From Candidatus Cloacimonadota bacterium (GTDB lineage: Bacteria; Muiribacteriota; UBA6191), in contig NVVD01000001.1 in NCBI GenBank assembly GCA_002402105.1, positions 673,929-737,928 of the forward strand: a stretch of 64,000 bases of DNA, read 5' to 3'. Numbering within the stretch: the stretch's first letter is position 1; every line of letters begins with the position of its first letter. Positions 17,838-26,116 of the stretch are shown piece after piece. Made by a program: the position numbers and the translations under genes. Below the pieces are notes generated by a model. The model had not been told where the DNA came from. It saw only the letters and a list, made by a program, of their open reading frames with translations, and made no database searches.

Positions 17838-19373
17838 ATGAATAAAGATAATTTATCTCCAGAACTAAAAGAGTTTATTCTTGGGGTGCTTCTTAAAGAA
17901 ATAGGAAAAGACGGCAAAATTGATCCATTTGAAAAAACCTGTTTTTCAAAATTTGTTTCTTATTTTAAAGTATCTAAAGATAGGGTTGTTTTTTTAAAGA
18001 AAGAATTTAAAAAGACGGTTGAGATTGATGGTTCCCTAGGGGCTTTAGACTTTAAAAAGTTTTTTGTGGGTATTATTCCTAAATTATTAGAAAAGCATTC
18101 AGAAAAAGAAACTATAGATTTAATATTAGATTTAAGTAGTTTATTTGATTGTAAAAATATATTAAGTGATAATAAATTAATAAAAATTATTGATGGTTTA
18201 CAATTTCAAAAAAATAGTACTGTTACTAAACCTTTATCAAAAGTAAACAAAGATAATTTTGACCCCGAGTCATACGAGCTTTTAATATCCATTTGTGAAA
18301 AAGATTGGCAACAATCATTTGAAGACTTTGAGATTACTTTAAAAGAAGAAAAAGTAAGTGATGCTTTTAGCTTACAGTTAGCAAATGAAGAAACCCTTGT
18401 AACTAGTTCAGTTTTAAAAGATGTTGGATGGGGTGGATTTGGTTTTTTTGTTGGTATCTTGGCAGCTTTAATTTTTGGTGAATATTATTTGATTTTAACT
18501 TTTTGTGGTGCTTTACTTTTATTGGGCACGCATTTTATTAAACCTGTTGATAAAAATCGTCCTCTTTTAGAAAGCTCTTTTTCTCCCCTTAGTTTGCTCA
18601 AGGGAGTGGGTTTTTTAGTAGGGATACAGCTTTTATTTGAGGGTTTTGTTGAATTAGGAATGTCTAGTTCAATAGAAGAGGCATTAGCTACATTAAGTGT
18701 AATGTCAGCAGGATTTACAGGATATATTTTTATAGAAGGTGCTAGACGACTTAGAGCAAATACTCATGAAAGATTATATTGGGAAAAGAAAAAAGAGTTT
18801 TATGTTGATTATAATAAGAAAATTTTAGACTATGTTTTAACTCCTTTTGATGTGATTCGTTTTTGGGAATCAAAAGTTATTAGCTATCTTAAAGAGCAAA
18901 AATATGTTGTATCTCTTCAAATTACAAAAGCTTCTTTAGATAAAGCAGAGTGTCTAAAAACCTCTGGTGAGTTGAAAAAAATGTCGAACTCATCGGGCGA
19001 AGTCATTCAACAATTAAATCAACGTCAAAAAGATCTATCAAAAATGATTAATGATGCAAAAGAAGTAAATATTGTTATACAAAAATTAGAAGACTCTTAT
19101 TCTGAAAAAATTATTGCTTTACGTGTAGTGTTAGAAAAACAAAAAACAGAAGAAGAAGCACCTTATCGCCAAGCAATATTACAAAAAAAAGCACAAAGCC
19201 TTTTACAAAGTAGTGATGTAACCATAGAACAATGGGAAACTAGTAAAAATGAATATCAACTAGAGATAACAGGAATGATGAAAAATTTTCAAGAACAACT
19301 TTTACATACAAAAGACTTTATAGAAGCAGAAATATCTTTAAATCAAAAATTACCCGATATGATTGAGGAGTAG
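17838..19373 (+). CDS. TerB-like domain, membrane and coiled-coil protein
   Basis: 511 residues. Residues ~8-115 have the look of a TerB-like helical domain: a stretch near residue 16-32 (LLKEIGKDGKIDPFEK) matches the 'DG-x-I-x-x-x-E' metal-site-like motif, and a second helical half follows. Two hydrophobic regions at ~195-235 and ~255-300 each look like a membrane hairpin. The C-terminal ~140 residues are a charged coiled coil. The protein therefore looks like an inner-membrane protein with cytoplasmic TerB and coiled-coil parts. TerB-like domains occur in stress and envelope proteins of varied function; no ter genes are nearby. The gene ends 2 bases before the remnant ATPase on the opposite strand. 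Confidence 0.5.
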   Translation: MNKDNLSPELKEFILGVLLKEIGKDGKIDPFEKTCFSKFVSYFKVSKDRVVFLKKEFKKTVEIDGSLGALDFKKFFVGIIPKLLEKHSEKETIDLILDLSSLFDCKNILSDNKLIKIIDGLQFQKNSTVTKPLSKVNKDNFDPESYELLISICEKDWQQSFEDFEITLKEEKVSDAFSLQLANEETLVTSSVLKDVGWGGFGFFVGILAALIFGEYYLILTFCGALLLLGTHFIKPVDKNRPLLESSFSPLSLLKGVGFLVGIQLLFEGFVELGMSSSIEEALATLSVMSAGFTGYIFIEGARRLRANTHERLYWEKKKEFYVDYNKKILDYVLTPFDVIRFWESKVISYLKEQKYVVSLQITKASLDKAECLKTSGELKKMSNSSGEVIQQLNQRQKDLSKMINDAKEVNIVIQKLEDSYSEKIIALRVVLEKQKTEEEAPYRQAILQKKAQSLLQSSDVTIEQWETSKNEYQLEITGMMKNFQEQLLHTKDFIEAEISLNQKLPDMIEE

Positions 19374-19375
19374 TT

Positions 19376-20120
19376 TTAGTATAAAAACCCAAAAATCCAA
19401 AGAGGGATTTTATTTTTATAACCAACTTCGATGTCATCAAAAGCTATAAAACTATTTTCTATATCCTTGATTTGTGAAAAACTTTTCTTGTATCCTCCAA
19501 TTTCAAATAAAAATTTATTATTAACTAAAAAGTCTCCTTTTTTTGGGTAGGTGACATTGTGATATAGGCTAAGAGCATTCAAAAAGAAAGTTTCTCTAAG
19601 GGTTCCAACTTCGCAGTCTAAAATTTGTAGAAGATTTTAGGCTTATATTTAGATTAAGTTCTAAAAACTCTCTAAAGCTCATACCATGCATTTTAAGTAT
19701 ATGAGCCCTTCTACTTAAATCATGGCTTCCCTGACTTATTTGTAATGCAGAGCTCCCAGAGGCAACAATCTGTAAATCTGGCAAAGAGTCATAAATTGTT
19801 TTTAATTCTTGTGACCAGTTTGAGTATTTATGAATTTCATCAAAACATAAAAGCTGACCACCTTGAGCTTCAAATTGCTTAGCAATTTCAAACATAGATA
19901 AATCACCTACAAAAAAACTATCCATACTCAGGTAAAGAGATTTTAAACTTTTATTTATCTTCATATATTGGGCGATAGTTGTTGTTTTTCCAATTCCTCT
20001 TTGTCCTACAATAATAGTCAAACGATATTTTATTTTTTTTTCTTTAATAAAATATCTTTGATATGGAAGGGTGTTTTTTTGTAAGAACCTTTTAGATTCT
20101 AAGGTGATTTTGGATAACAT
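19376..20120 (-). pseudogene. Remnant of a DUF4143-type AAA ATPase with internal deletion
   Basis: The first part (start 20120, stop 19596) encodes ~174 residues. It has Walker A (GQRGIGKTT), Walker B (LLCFDEIHKY), a sensor-like VASGSSALQ, and the SRRAHILKMHGMSFREFL stretch typical of ATPases with a C-terminal DUF4143 domain. The C-terminal end of the same family follows in another frame: EVGTLRETFFLNAL, then KKGDFLVNNKFLFEIGGYKK, and finally KIPLWIFGFLY with a stop at 19376. The middle of the protein (the start of DUF4143) is missing, and the two ends are joined out of frame near 19600-19620. About 248 codons remain, against roughly 380-400 in intact members (family length from memory). The gene is thus broken by a deletion that also shifted the frame. 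Such ATPases are commonly mobile, lineage-specific genes. Confidence 0.8.
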
Positions 20121-20533
20121 TTAAACCTCTTTATTGGTATTTAAAAACTAGCATAGAACATATAAATAGGTAATATATTCCCAATTAAATATTATATTTT
20201 GGTATTGTAATACCTCTTTTAATCATTAGAATTGTTTTTATGAAACAATTACTTATTTTGTTTTATTTGAAAATGGATTACTTCTTTTTTAAAAAATAAA
20301 AAATCAAGCTCATAAGAACCTTTTTTTAGTGGGTTTGAGAGTTTGTGCTAAAAGTAATCTGAATACATTTTATTTAAGGAATAAATTTATTAGCGAATAA
20401 TATTAAATTTTTGTTGAAATATTTATGGTCAATTGGTAGATTGACGTTTGATATCTATTAATAGATGTAATTTTGTTGAATTGTAAATAGATTTAAATTT
20501 TGAAGTAATTGTTTTATTTGAATAGGAGTGTAT
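20121..20533. other. Gene-free gap (~413 bases)
   Basis: I see no gene on either strand. It is very AT-rich. It contains a GGTAT-TGTA-ATACC hairpin followed by TCTTTT (about 20193-20212), and a perfect 14-base palindrome ATCTATTAATAGAT at 20453-20466 about 70 bases before the Kelch gene, which could be an operator. TTGACG lies just before the palindrome, but no good -10 box is correctly spaced from it. The ribosome site of the next gene (GGAG at 20525-20528) ends the gap. Confidence 0.5.
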
Positions 20534-23017
20534 ATGAAGTCCCCCCAGTTTTTGTATTTTTTTGTATTTTTTTGTTTGTCGTTGGTAGTAAATTATTCGG
20601 CTTCTTGGTCGGTTGATGAAGTTAATCCTTATGAAATAGCTAGACAAGAAAATGTAGCAGTTGTAAATGGAAAAATTTATTTATTTGGAGGGTATGGTAT
20701 AAACTCTAGTGTAGTTGGAAATATGTATATTTTTGACCCTAATGCTAGTGGAACAAAATGGCAAATAGGAGATTCAAATACTTCTAAATCAAGGCAGAAT
20801 GCTGGTAGTACTAGTTGTGAAAATGGTAATATTTATATAAGTGGAGGGCAATCAAATACAGCAGCATTATCAGACACTCTGATTTATGACCCAGATGTTT
20901 CAAGTGGTTCAAGGTGGATAACATCAGTAAGTATCCCAAATTTACCATATCTATTAGCAGGTCCTCGTTCAGTTTGTATAAATAATGTTTTGTATGTAAC
21001 TGGTGGGATTGCATGGGGCGGAACTTCATCTTATAATACTTTACATTATATAGATGTTACAAATCCAGTAACTTGGACAACTGTAACAATGGGAGTTACT
21101 AGATGGAATCATACAGCAACTTTAGTTGGAACAGATATTTATCTAACTGGAGGAGTTTCGGGTGACTCTGGTTCTCCTATTCAATCGATTGTTGATGTTT
21201 TTGATACTTTGACAAATACTATAAGTACTAAAGTAGTGGCAAATTTAAATATTCCAAAATACGGACACTCCTCTGTTTATAACCCTGCTGATGGGCGTAT
21301 TTATAATTGGGGAGGGTTTCATTATGATAATCAAGTGGATGTTTTAGATATTATATCAGGTACATGGATATCTGGGGCTGTACCAGATTTATCTTTAACT
21401 TATATGTCTTTAAGTGCCTCTTTAATTAATGATAAAATTTATTTTAAAGGTGGTTGGACAGGTTCTGTTGTAAATAGAATGGATGTCTTAACATTAGATA
21501 CTTTTGATGGTGGTAGTGGTGGTGGAAATGGTAACACTTCTGGTACACCAGATTATATAGTAAAGTTTGACTCTAATGGTGGACTTGAAGAGTCTGGAAT
21601 GTTTCAAAAAAATGGATATATTGGAAATGGAATTATTGATCCTTTAGAGTCTTTTGATACAGATGGTGCAATAAAAATTGCTGATACTACATCAAATAAT
21701 GAAGGAACAATTAAATTTACAGGCACAGATTTAGAAGGTTACGTAAACGGAGAGTGGAAATCTTTAACAGCAAGTGGAGTAAATAACCCAGTTACAGCTC
21801 CAACTATTTGGTCTGAAAATGCGAGTAATGAGGCTTATAGAGAAAACTATAATGTTGGAATAGGTACAAGTGATCCATCTTATCGTTTAGAAGTTAATAG
21901 TGATACGACAAATAATGTTGCTAAATTTACAAGCAATACAAATACCTCTTATGTACGAGTTGAAAATTCAGCAGGAAGCATCCAAATAGGTGCTCAAGAT
22001 GGAGATTTTGTACAAAATGTAGGTGGAATAGAAAGAATACGTATTAAATCAGATGGAAAAGTTGGAATAGGAACCCTAACGCCTACTGAGCAATTAAGTG
22101 TTGAAGGTGCAATAAATCTTAAAAATACTTCTACAAACAACGCAGGTACAATTAGATATTCAAATAACGATTTTGAAGGCTATGATGGCAGCACTTGGAA
22201 ATCTTTAACACAAACCTCCCCAGTCACCAACACAAATGTATGGAGCTTGAATGGTTCAGATACTTTTTATGATGGTGGTAATGTTGGTATTGGTACAAAT
22301 AGTCCATTTTCAAAGATTTCGTATGGTAGCAATGGGACTTTAGATAATGAAAGCAATAGATTAGCTTTGTTTGAGGACTCTTTGGGGAAAGAATTTTATG
22401 GTTTGGGGTTAGTATCACAAGGAAATACTAGTGGTCTTGGTTTCTGGGGTGGAACAGGAGCGGTAACTCCATATGATGGAAATTCAGGAACTCGTGCTCA
22501 AATGGTTTTGGATAAAAATGGTGTAATAACTTTTGAAGGTCGAGCAAACTTTAAAAGTAAGTTAGGTTTAAGTTTTGAGAGTCCATTTTCAAAGATTTCA
22601 TATGGTAGTAATGGTTCTGTAAATAATGAAAGTAATAGATTAGCTTTATTTGAAGACTCTTTGGGAAAAGAATTTTTTGGTTTTGGTTTAGCACAAATAG
22701 GAGTTAATCCAGGAGTTGGAATTTGGGGTGGAACTGGAGGTTCAATACCTTTCAATGGGACAAGTGGAAAAATGCCAGATTTATTTATATCTAAACTTAG
22801 TGGAAACGTAGGCATTGGTACAACAACCACCCCAACAGAAAGACTAGAGGTCGTCGGCAATATTAAAGCCAGTGGTTTTGTACAACTAGGACTAACTACA
22901 GGCACTCCAACTGTAGCATGTACTAGTGCTACTCATCATGGTCGAATGCTTGTTGACCCAACAGCAACACCAGCTCTTTTATGGATTTGTGGTAGTGCGG
23001 GATGGATTTCTAAATAA
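20534..23017 (+). CDS. Secreted Kelch-propeller protein fused to tail-fibre-like repeats
   Basis: 827 residues from the ATG at 20534. This start is chosen because GGAG lies 5 bases upstream; an in-frame GTG at 20528 overlaps that site. The signal peptide ends near residue 22 (VNYSA-SWS). Residues ~35-330 hold six Kelch-like units, each with a V-N-G-K-I-Y-x-x-G-G core, enough for a six-bladed beta-propeller. A Gly/Ser linker (DGGSGGGNGN) follows. The C-terminal ~480 residues contain repeated elements known from phage-like tail fibres and bacterial surface proteins: NEGTIKFTGTDLEGYVNGEW and its relatives, and NVGIGTxxPxxRLEV units (four or five). The last ~40 residues are a Cys-containing tip (ACTSATHHG ... 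LWICGSAGW). An internal ~100-base duplication is visible. Likely a surface adhesin or fibre; it stands alone with its own leader. Confidence 0.8.
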   Translation: MKSPQFLYFFVFFCLSLVVNYSASWSVDEVNPYEIARQENVAVVNGKIYLFGGYGINSSVVGNMYIFDPNASGTKWQIGDSNTSKSRQNAGSTSCENGNIYISGGQSNTAALSDTLIYDPDVSSGSRWITSVSIPNLPYLLAGPRSVCINNVLYVTGGIAWGGTSSYNTLHYIDVTNPVTWTTVTMGVTRWNHTATLVGTDIYLTGGVSGDSGSPIQSIVDVFDTLTNTISTKVVANLNIPKYGHSSVYNPADGRIYNWGGFHYDNQVDVLDIISGTWISGAVPDLSLTYMSLSASLINDKIYFKGGWTGSVVNRMDVLTLDTFDGGSGGGNGNTSGTPDYIVKFDSNGGLEESGMFQKNGYIGNGIIDPLESFDTDGAIKIADTTSNNEGTIKFTGTDLEGYVNGEWKSLTASGVNNPVTAPTIWSENASNEAYRENYNVGIGTSDPSYRLEVNSDTTNNVAKFTSNTNTSYVRVENSAGSIQIGAQDGDFVQNVGGIERIRIKSDGKVGIGTLTPTEQLSVEGAINLKNTSTNNAGTIRYSNNDFEGYDGSTWKSLTQTSPVTNTNVWSLNGSDTFYDGGNVGIGTNSPFSKISYGSNGTLDNESNRLALFEDSLGKEFYGLGLVSQGNTSGLGFWGGTGAVTPYDGNSGTRAQMVLDKNGVITFEGRANFKSKLGLSFESPFSKISYGSNGSVNNESNRLALFEDSLGKEFFGFGLAQIGVNPGVGIWGGTGGSIPFNGTSGKMPDLFISKLSGNVGIGTTTTPTERLEVVGNIKASGFVQLGLTTGTPTVACTSATHHGRMLVDPTATPALLWICGSAGWISK
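22301..22680 (+). repeat. Internal direct duplication in the Kelch/fibre gene
   Basis: A ~100-base unit beginning CCATTTTCAAAGATTTC at about 22301 recurs at about 22583 with a few changes. The encoded pair is SPFSKISYGSNGTLDNESNR and SPFSKISYGSNGSVNNESNR, each continuing LALFEDSLGKEF. This is a recent tandem segment duplication within the fibre part. Confidence 0.8.
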
Positions 23018-23188
23018 GTTAAAAACTTAAATTTAAAAAAGAATAAATCAAGTAATCGGTTTGGTGTAGTATTATAACTATATTAAATTGATGAGGGTTT
23101 ATTCTTTTTTTTATTGCCTTACTTATAAATGGGGCTAAAGACCCATCTCCGATTTAAATAAATATTTAATAATCAAAAGGGGCAACAA

Positions 23189-23932
23189 ATGGCTAGATTA
23201 AAAAATAAAATTGCAATTATAACTGGCTCTGCTAGAGGTATTGGTTTTGCTACAGCTAAAAGGTTTTTAGAAGAAGGAGCAAATGTAGCTCTTTGGGATA
23301 TTCAAGAAGACTTATTAAAAAAAGCAAAAGCAGCATTAAATCTAGATGATAGTAGAGTAAAAACTTATGTAGTAGATGTTTGTAATCAATCATCTGTTGA
23401 AAATGCTTATCAAGCAGTTGAAAATGACTTTGGCTCTGTTGATATTATGGTAAATAATGCAGGTATTACAAAAGATGCCATGTTACATAAAATGAATGAA
23501 GAGCAATTTGATCAAGTTATAAATGTTAATTTAAAGGGTGTTTATCTTTGTGGGCAAGCTGCTGCAAAAAGAATGCGTGAAAACGGTAGTGGTGTTATTT
23601 TAAATACAAGCTCAGTAGTTGGTATTTATGGCAATATTGGTCAAACAAATTATGCCGCCTCTAAGTGGGGAGTCATTGGTATGACTAAAACTTGGGCAAA
23701 AGAACTTGGTGCAAAGGGTATTAGGGTAAATGCTGTCGCACCTGGTTATACAATGACAGAAATGATGGAAACGGTACCAAAAAATGTATTAGATACTTTA
23801 AAAGCTATGACCCCATTAAAAAACTTAGGTCAACCAGAAGATATTGCAAACGCCTTTTTATTTTTAGCATCAAATGAAGCAAAGTTTATCACGGGCCATG
23901 TTTTATCAGTAGATGGTGGATTGACTATATAA
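23189..23932 (+). CDS. Short-chain dehydrogenase, FabG/PhaB-like 3-oxoacyl reductase
   Basis: 247 residues, the usual length for FabG. Motifs: nucleotide site GSARGIG (residues ~13-19), NNAG at 89-92, and the catalytic Ser142, Tyr155 and Lys159 in the S-x(12)-Y-x-x-x-K pattern (YAASKWG). The end DGGLTI is typical. It should reduce a 3-oxoacyl-ACP or -CoA to the 3-hydroxy form with NADPH. It is preceded by GGGGC as ribosome site and lies 158 bases ahead of the Cys-less ketosynthase gene, so it may belong to the lipid cluster or be a separate transcription unit. Which of FabG, PhaB or a pathway-specific ketoreductase it is cannot be told from sequence alone. Confidence 0.88.
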   Translation: MARLKNKIAIITGSARGIGFATAKRFLEEGANVALWDIQEDLLKKAKAALNLDDSRVKTYVVDVCNQSSVENAYQAVENDFGSVDIMVNNAGITKDAMLHKMNEEQFDQVINVNLKGVYLCGQAAAKRMRENGSGVILNTSSVVGIYGNIGQTNYAASKWGVIGMTKTWAKELGAKGIRVNAVAPGYTMTEMMETVPKNVLDTLKAMTPLKNLGQPEDIANAFLFLASNEAKFITGHVLSVDGGLTI

Positions 23933-24090
23933 TTATATATGAAAATGTGGACCAAGTTGTTAAGAACCTATAGCAAGCAATTTAAGATATAAATAGATTA
24001 AATATAATCAAAAAGCTTATTTACCTTCTGTTTTCTTGTTAATTCTATAGGTGATATTATATAATCTTTTTCTAAAAGAAAAGGGTTTTT

Positions 24091-25341
24091 ATGAGTGATG
24101 TATATATTGGTGATACTTATTCAATTTCATCTATTGGTTTTGGGATGGACGAAATATTTGAAAATCTTCAATCAGGTAATAGCCCTTTAAAACATCCAGA
24201 CTCTATTTTGGAGAGATCAAAAAGAAATGATGTCCCAGGTAAAATATCAGAAGATAAATTAGATTTATTTCAATTTAAAAATAAAGTTATTTCTAATGGG
24301 CCGATTGAAGCTAGGTATAATTATTATGCTACATCTAAATTACTTGAAAATAGTGATTTAAAAAAAGCCTTAGAGGGTAGAAAGACTGGATTGTTTATCG
24401 GTACAATGAACAATCTATATGGAGCAATTGGCTTAAGAAATGGATATCGAGTTTGTGCAGATAAAAACTTAGAGTATGACCCAGATCATTTTATAAAAAT
24501 GATTGGTACAGGGTTTTCTTATGTTCATCCGATGATCCCTGTTTATAAAATACCAAATAATGTGATAGCAAACATTGCTCTTGATTTTAATTTAAGCGGA
24601 CCAAATGCCAATTATTTTGGTGAAGACTCATCAGCTGTTGCAATACAAGATGCTCACTTTCAAATATCAAATGATTTACTTGATAAATCACTTGTGAGTT
24701 CATCTAACTTTTTGTTTTTAAACTTTTTGGATTTTTTATTAATAGAAGCTGTAGCTTCATTCATTCCAAACCCACTTTTTAATCCAGAAAGCGAAGCTCA
24801 TTTTTTTGTATCTGAGTGGGCTTTTTCAGGGGTTTTTGGTAAAAAAGATTTTTTTCAAAAAAATAATTTAAGCATACAGGCTAAATTGCTTGCAACTCAT
24901 CAAGGCTCTTACATAGATAAATATTATAAAAGAAGGGTTCCTGTTGATTATTGTAAACAAATAATAGATAAGACCTTATCAAATTGCTCTTTAAAGATTT
25001 CAGATTTAGACTTAATTATTGTTGATAACCTAGATCAAGAAAAAGCTCCAATTTCGATATTTAAAGATTTAATGAAAAAAGAAAATGTACAAATACCTAT
25101 TTTAACTCCCAACTTGATTACGGGTCATAGTATTTGTACAAATGCTTCTTCGCAACTTGATATTGCTTTAAAAATTTTAAAAGAGCAAAAAGTGTTTTCA
25201 TCTTATTTAGATAAAAACCATTGCAAGGGTTTATTTACCTCAGAAAATAAACAAATGAAAATAAAACGGATTGGTATTTTTAATCAATCATTAAATAATA
25301 CGGCACAAATGCAGATTATAGAAAAATTTGAAGATAAATAA
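24091..25341 (+). CDS. Ketosynthase-like protein without catalytic Cys (chain-length-factor-like)
   Basis: 416 residues with the thiolase/ketosynthase fold pattern. There is GLFIGTMNNLYG near 100-111, then a GP-x(8)-SSAVAIQDA segment aligning with the active-site loop GP-x(7)-C-V-SSAQAIGLA of the ketosynthase encoded at 29175. At the Cys position this protein has Glu178. The first catalytic His (HGTGT in the partner) is replaced by a VDNLD segment and the Lys is lost, but the last His is kept in a TGHS motif. This matches the inactive KSbeta/chain-length-factor partner of type II systems, where Cys is Gln or another residue. It should pair with the intact ketosynthase five genes on. It ends 8 bases before the next reductase gene. 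Fold assignment rests on spaced motifs, not on overall identity. Confidence 0.65.
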   Translation: MSDVYIGDTYSISSIGFGMDEIFENLQSGNSPLKHPDSILERSKRNDVPGKISEDKLDLFQFKNKVISNGPIEARYNYYATSKLLENSDLKKALEGRKTGLFIGTMNNLYGAIGLRNGYRVCADKNLEYDPDHFIKMIGTGFSYVHPMIPVYKIPNNVIANIALDFNLSGPNANYFGEDSSAVAIQDAHFQISNDLLDKSLVSSSNFLFLNFLDFLLIEAVASFIPNPLFNPESEAHFFVSEWAFSGVFGKKDFFQKNNLSIQAKLLATHQGSYIDKYYKRRVPVDYCKQIIDKTLSNCSLKISDLDLIIVDNLDQEKAPISIFKDLMKKENVQIPILTPNLITGHSICTNASSQLDIALKILKEQKVFSSYLDKNHCKGLFTSENKQMKIKRIGIFNQSLNNTAQMQIIEKFEDK

Positions 25342-25349
25342 GGATAAAA

Positions 25350-26081
25350 ATGAATGTATTGATTATTGGTGGCTCTCGTGGAATCGGTCAGGCAATTGCT
25401 GAAAAATATTTAAAAGAAGGTCATCAAGTTGGTATTAGCTTTAATTCAACTGATCCAGAGTATTTAAAAGAGTACCCTAAAGAGCAATATTTTAGTGGTC
25501 AACTTGATGTTCAAGATGATCAAAATATTCCTGTGTTTTTTAAAAAATATAAAGAGTTTTCAAAAAATAAGATAGATGTTTTTATTTATAATACTGGTAT
25601 CACTATTGATGGTTTGACGATTCATGCTGATATCAAAGATTTTGATAAAGTCATGGCAGTAAATATTAGAGGTGCTTATTGCTTTTTAAAAGAAGTCGGT
25701 TATTTAATGTATTATAAAAAGAAAGGAAAAATGTTTTTTCTTTCTTCTGTATCAGCTAAAAAAGGTGGACGTGGTCAATTATCATATGCGGCATCAAAAG
25801 CAGCACTTGAAGCACTTGTTAGAGTCGGAGCACAAGAGTTTTCAAGAGCAGGTATTATGGTCAATGCTATAGCACCAGGTATCGTTGAAACAGATATGAC
25901 AGAGGGTGTTTTGAGTTACTTAAAAGGCTCAAAAAAGAGTGATGGAATCTTTGACCGAATAGCAATGAGAAGATTAGCTCAACCAAGTGAAATAGCAAAC
26001 TTTATTCATGCTTTGTCATCAGAAGAAATAACATATATTACAGGGCAAACATTCAATATAGATGGTGGTTACATGCTATAA
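25350..26081 (+). CDS. Second short-chain dehydrogenase (FabG-like ketoreductase)
   Basis: 243 residues. Cofactor loop GGSRGIGQA at ~7-15; YNTG at 80-83 in place of the usual NNAG; catalytic Ser133, Tyr146 and Lys150 in SSVSAKKGGRGQLSYAASK; a C-terminal DGGYML. All catalytic residues are present, so it should reduce a beta-keto intermediate. It starts 8 bases after the Cys-less ketosynthase gene (AAGGATAAAA ribosome site) and is followed 35 bases later by the carrier fusion. This tight packing makes it the pathway-specific ketoreductase of the cluster. The first FabG-like gene may be a general copy. Confidence 0.88.
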   Translation: MNVLIIGGSRGIGQAIAEKYLKEGHQVGISFNSTDPEYLKEYPKEQYFSGQLDVQDDQNIPVFFKKYKEFSKNKIDVFIYNTGITIDGLTIHADIKDFDKVMAVNIRGAYCFLKEVGYLMYYKKKGKMFFLSSVSAKKGGRGQLSYAASKAALEALVRVGAQEFSRAGIMVNAIAPGIVETDMTEGVLSYLKGSKKSDGIFDRIAMRRLAQPSEIANFIHALSSEEITYITGQTFNIDGGYML

Positions 26082-26116
26082 AAATATTTGGAAACAAATA
26101 TTTAAAAAGGAACAAT

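Noticed and set aside
20429..20647. Minus-strand open frame across the Kelch gene start
   Set aside because: No ribosome site, no family features, and it overlaps the signal peptide region of a well-supported gene.
23037..23113. Possible terminator after the Kelch gene (AAGAATAAA ... TTTATTCTT then T tract)
   Set aside because: The loop would be about 50 bases and AT-rich, so pairing by chance is likely. It may still work but I did not list it.
23128..23148. ATGGG-GCTAAAGA-CCCAT hairpin in the leader of the FabG-like gene, considered as a riboswitch or sigma-28 promoter
   Set aside because: Only a 5-bp stem, no known aptamer core, and spacing of TAAAG to CCGAT is too short for a sigma-28 promoter.
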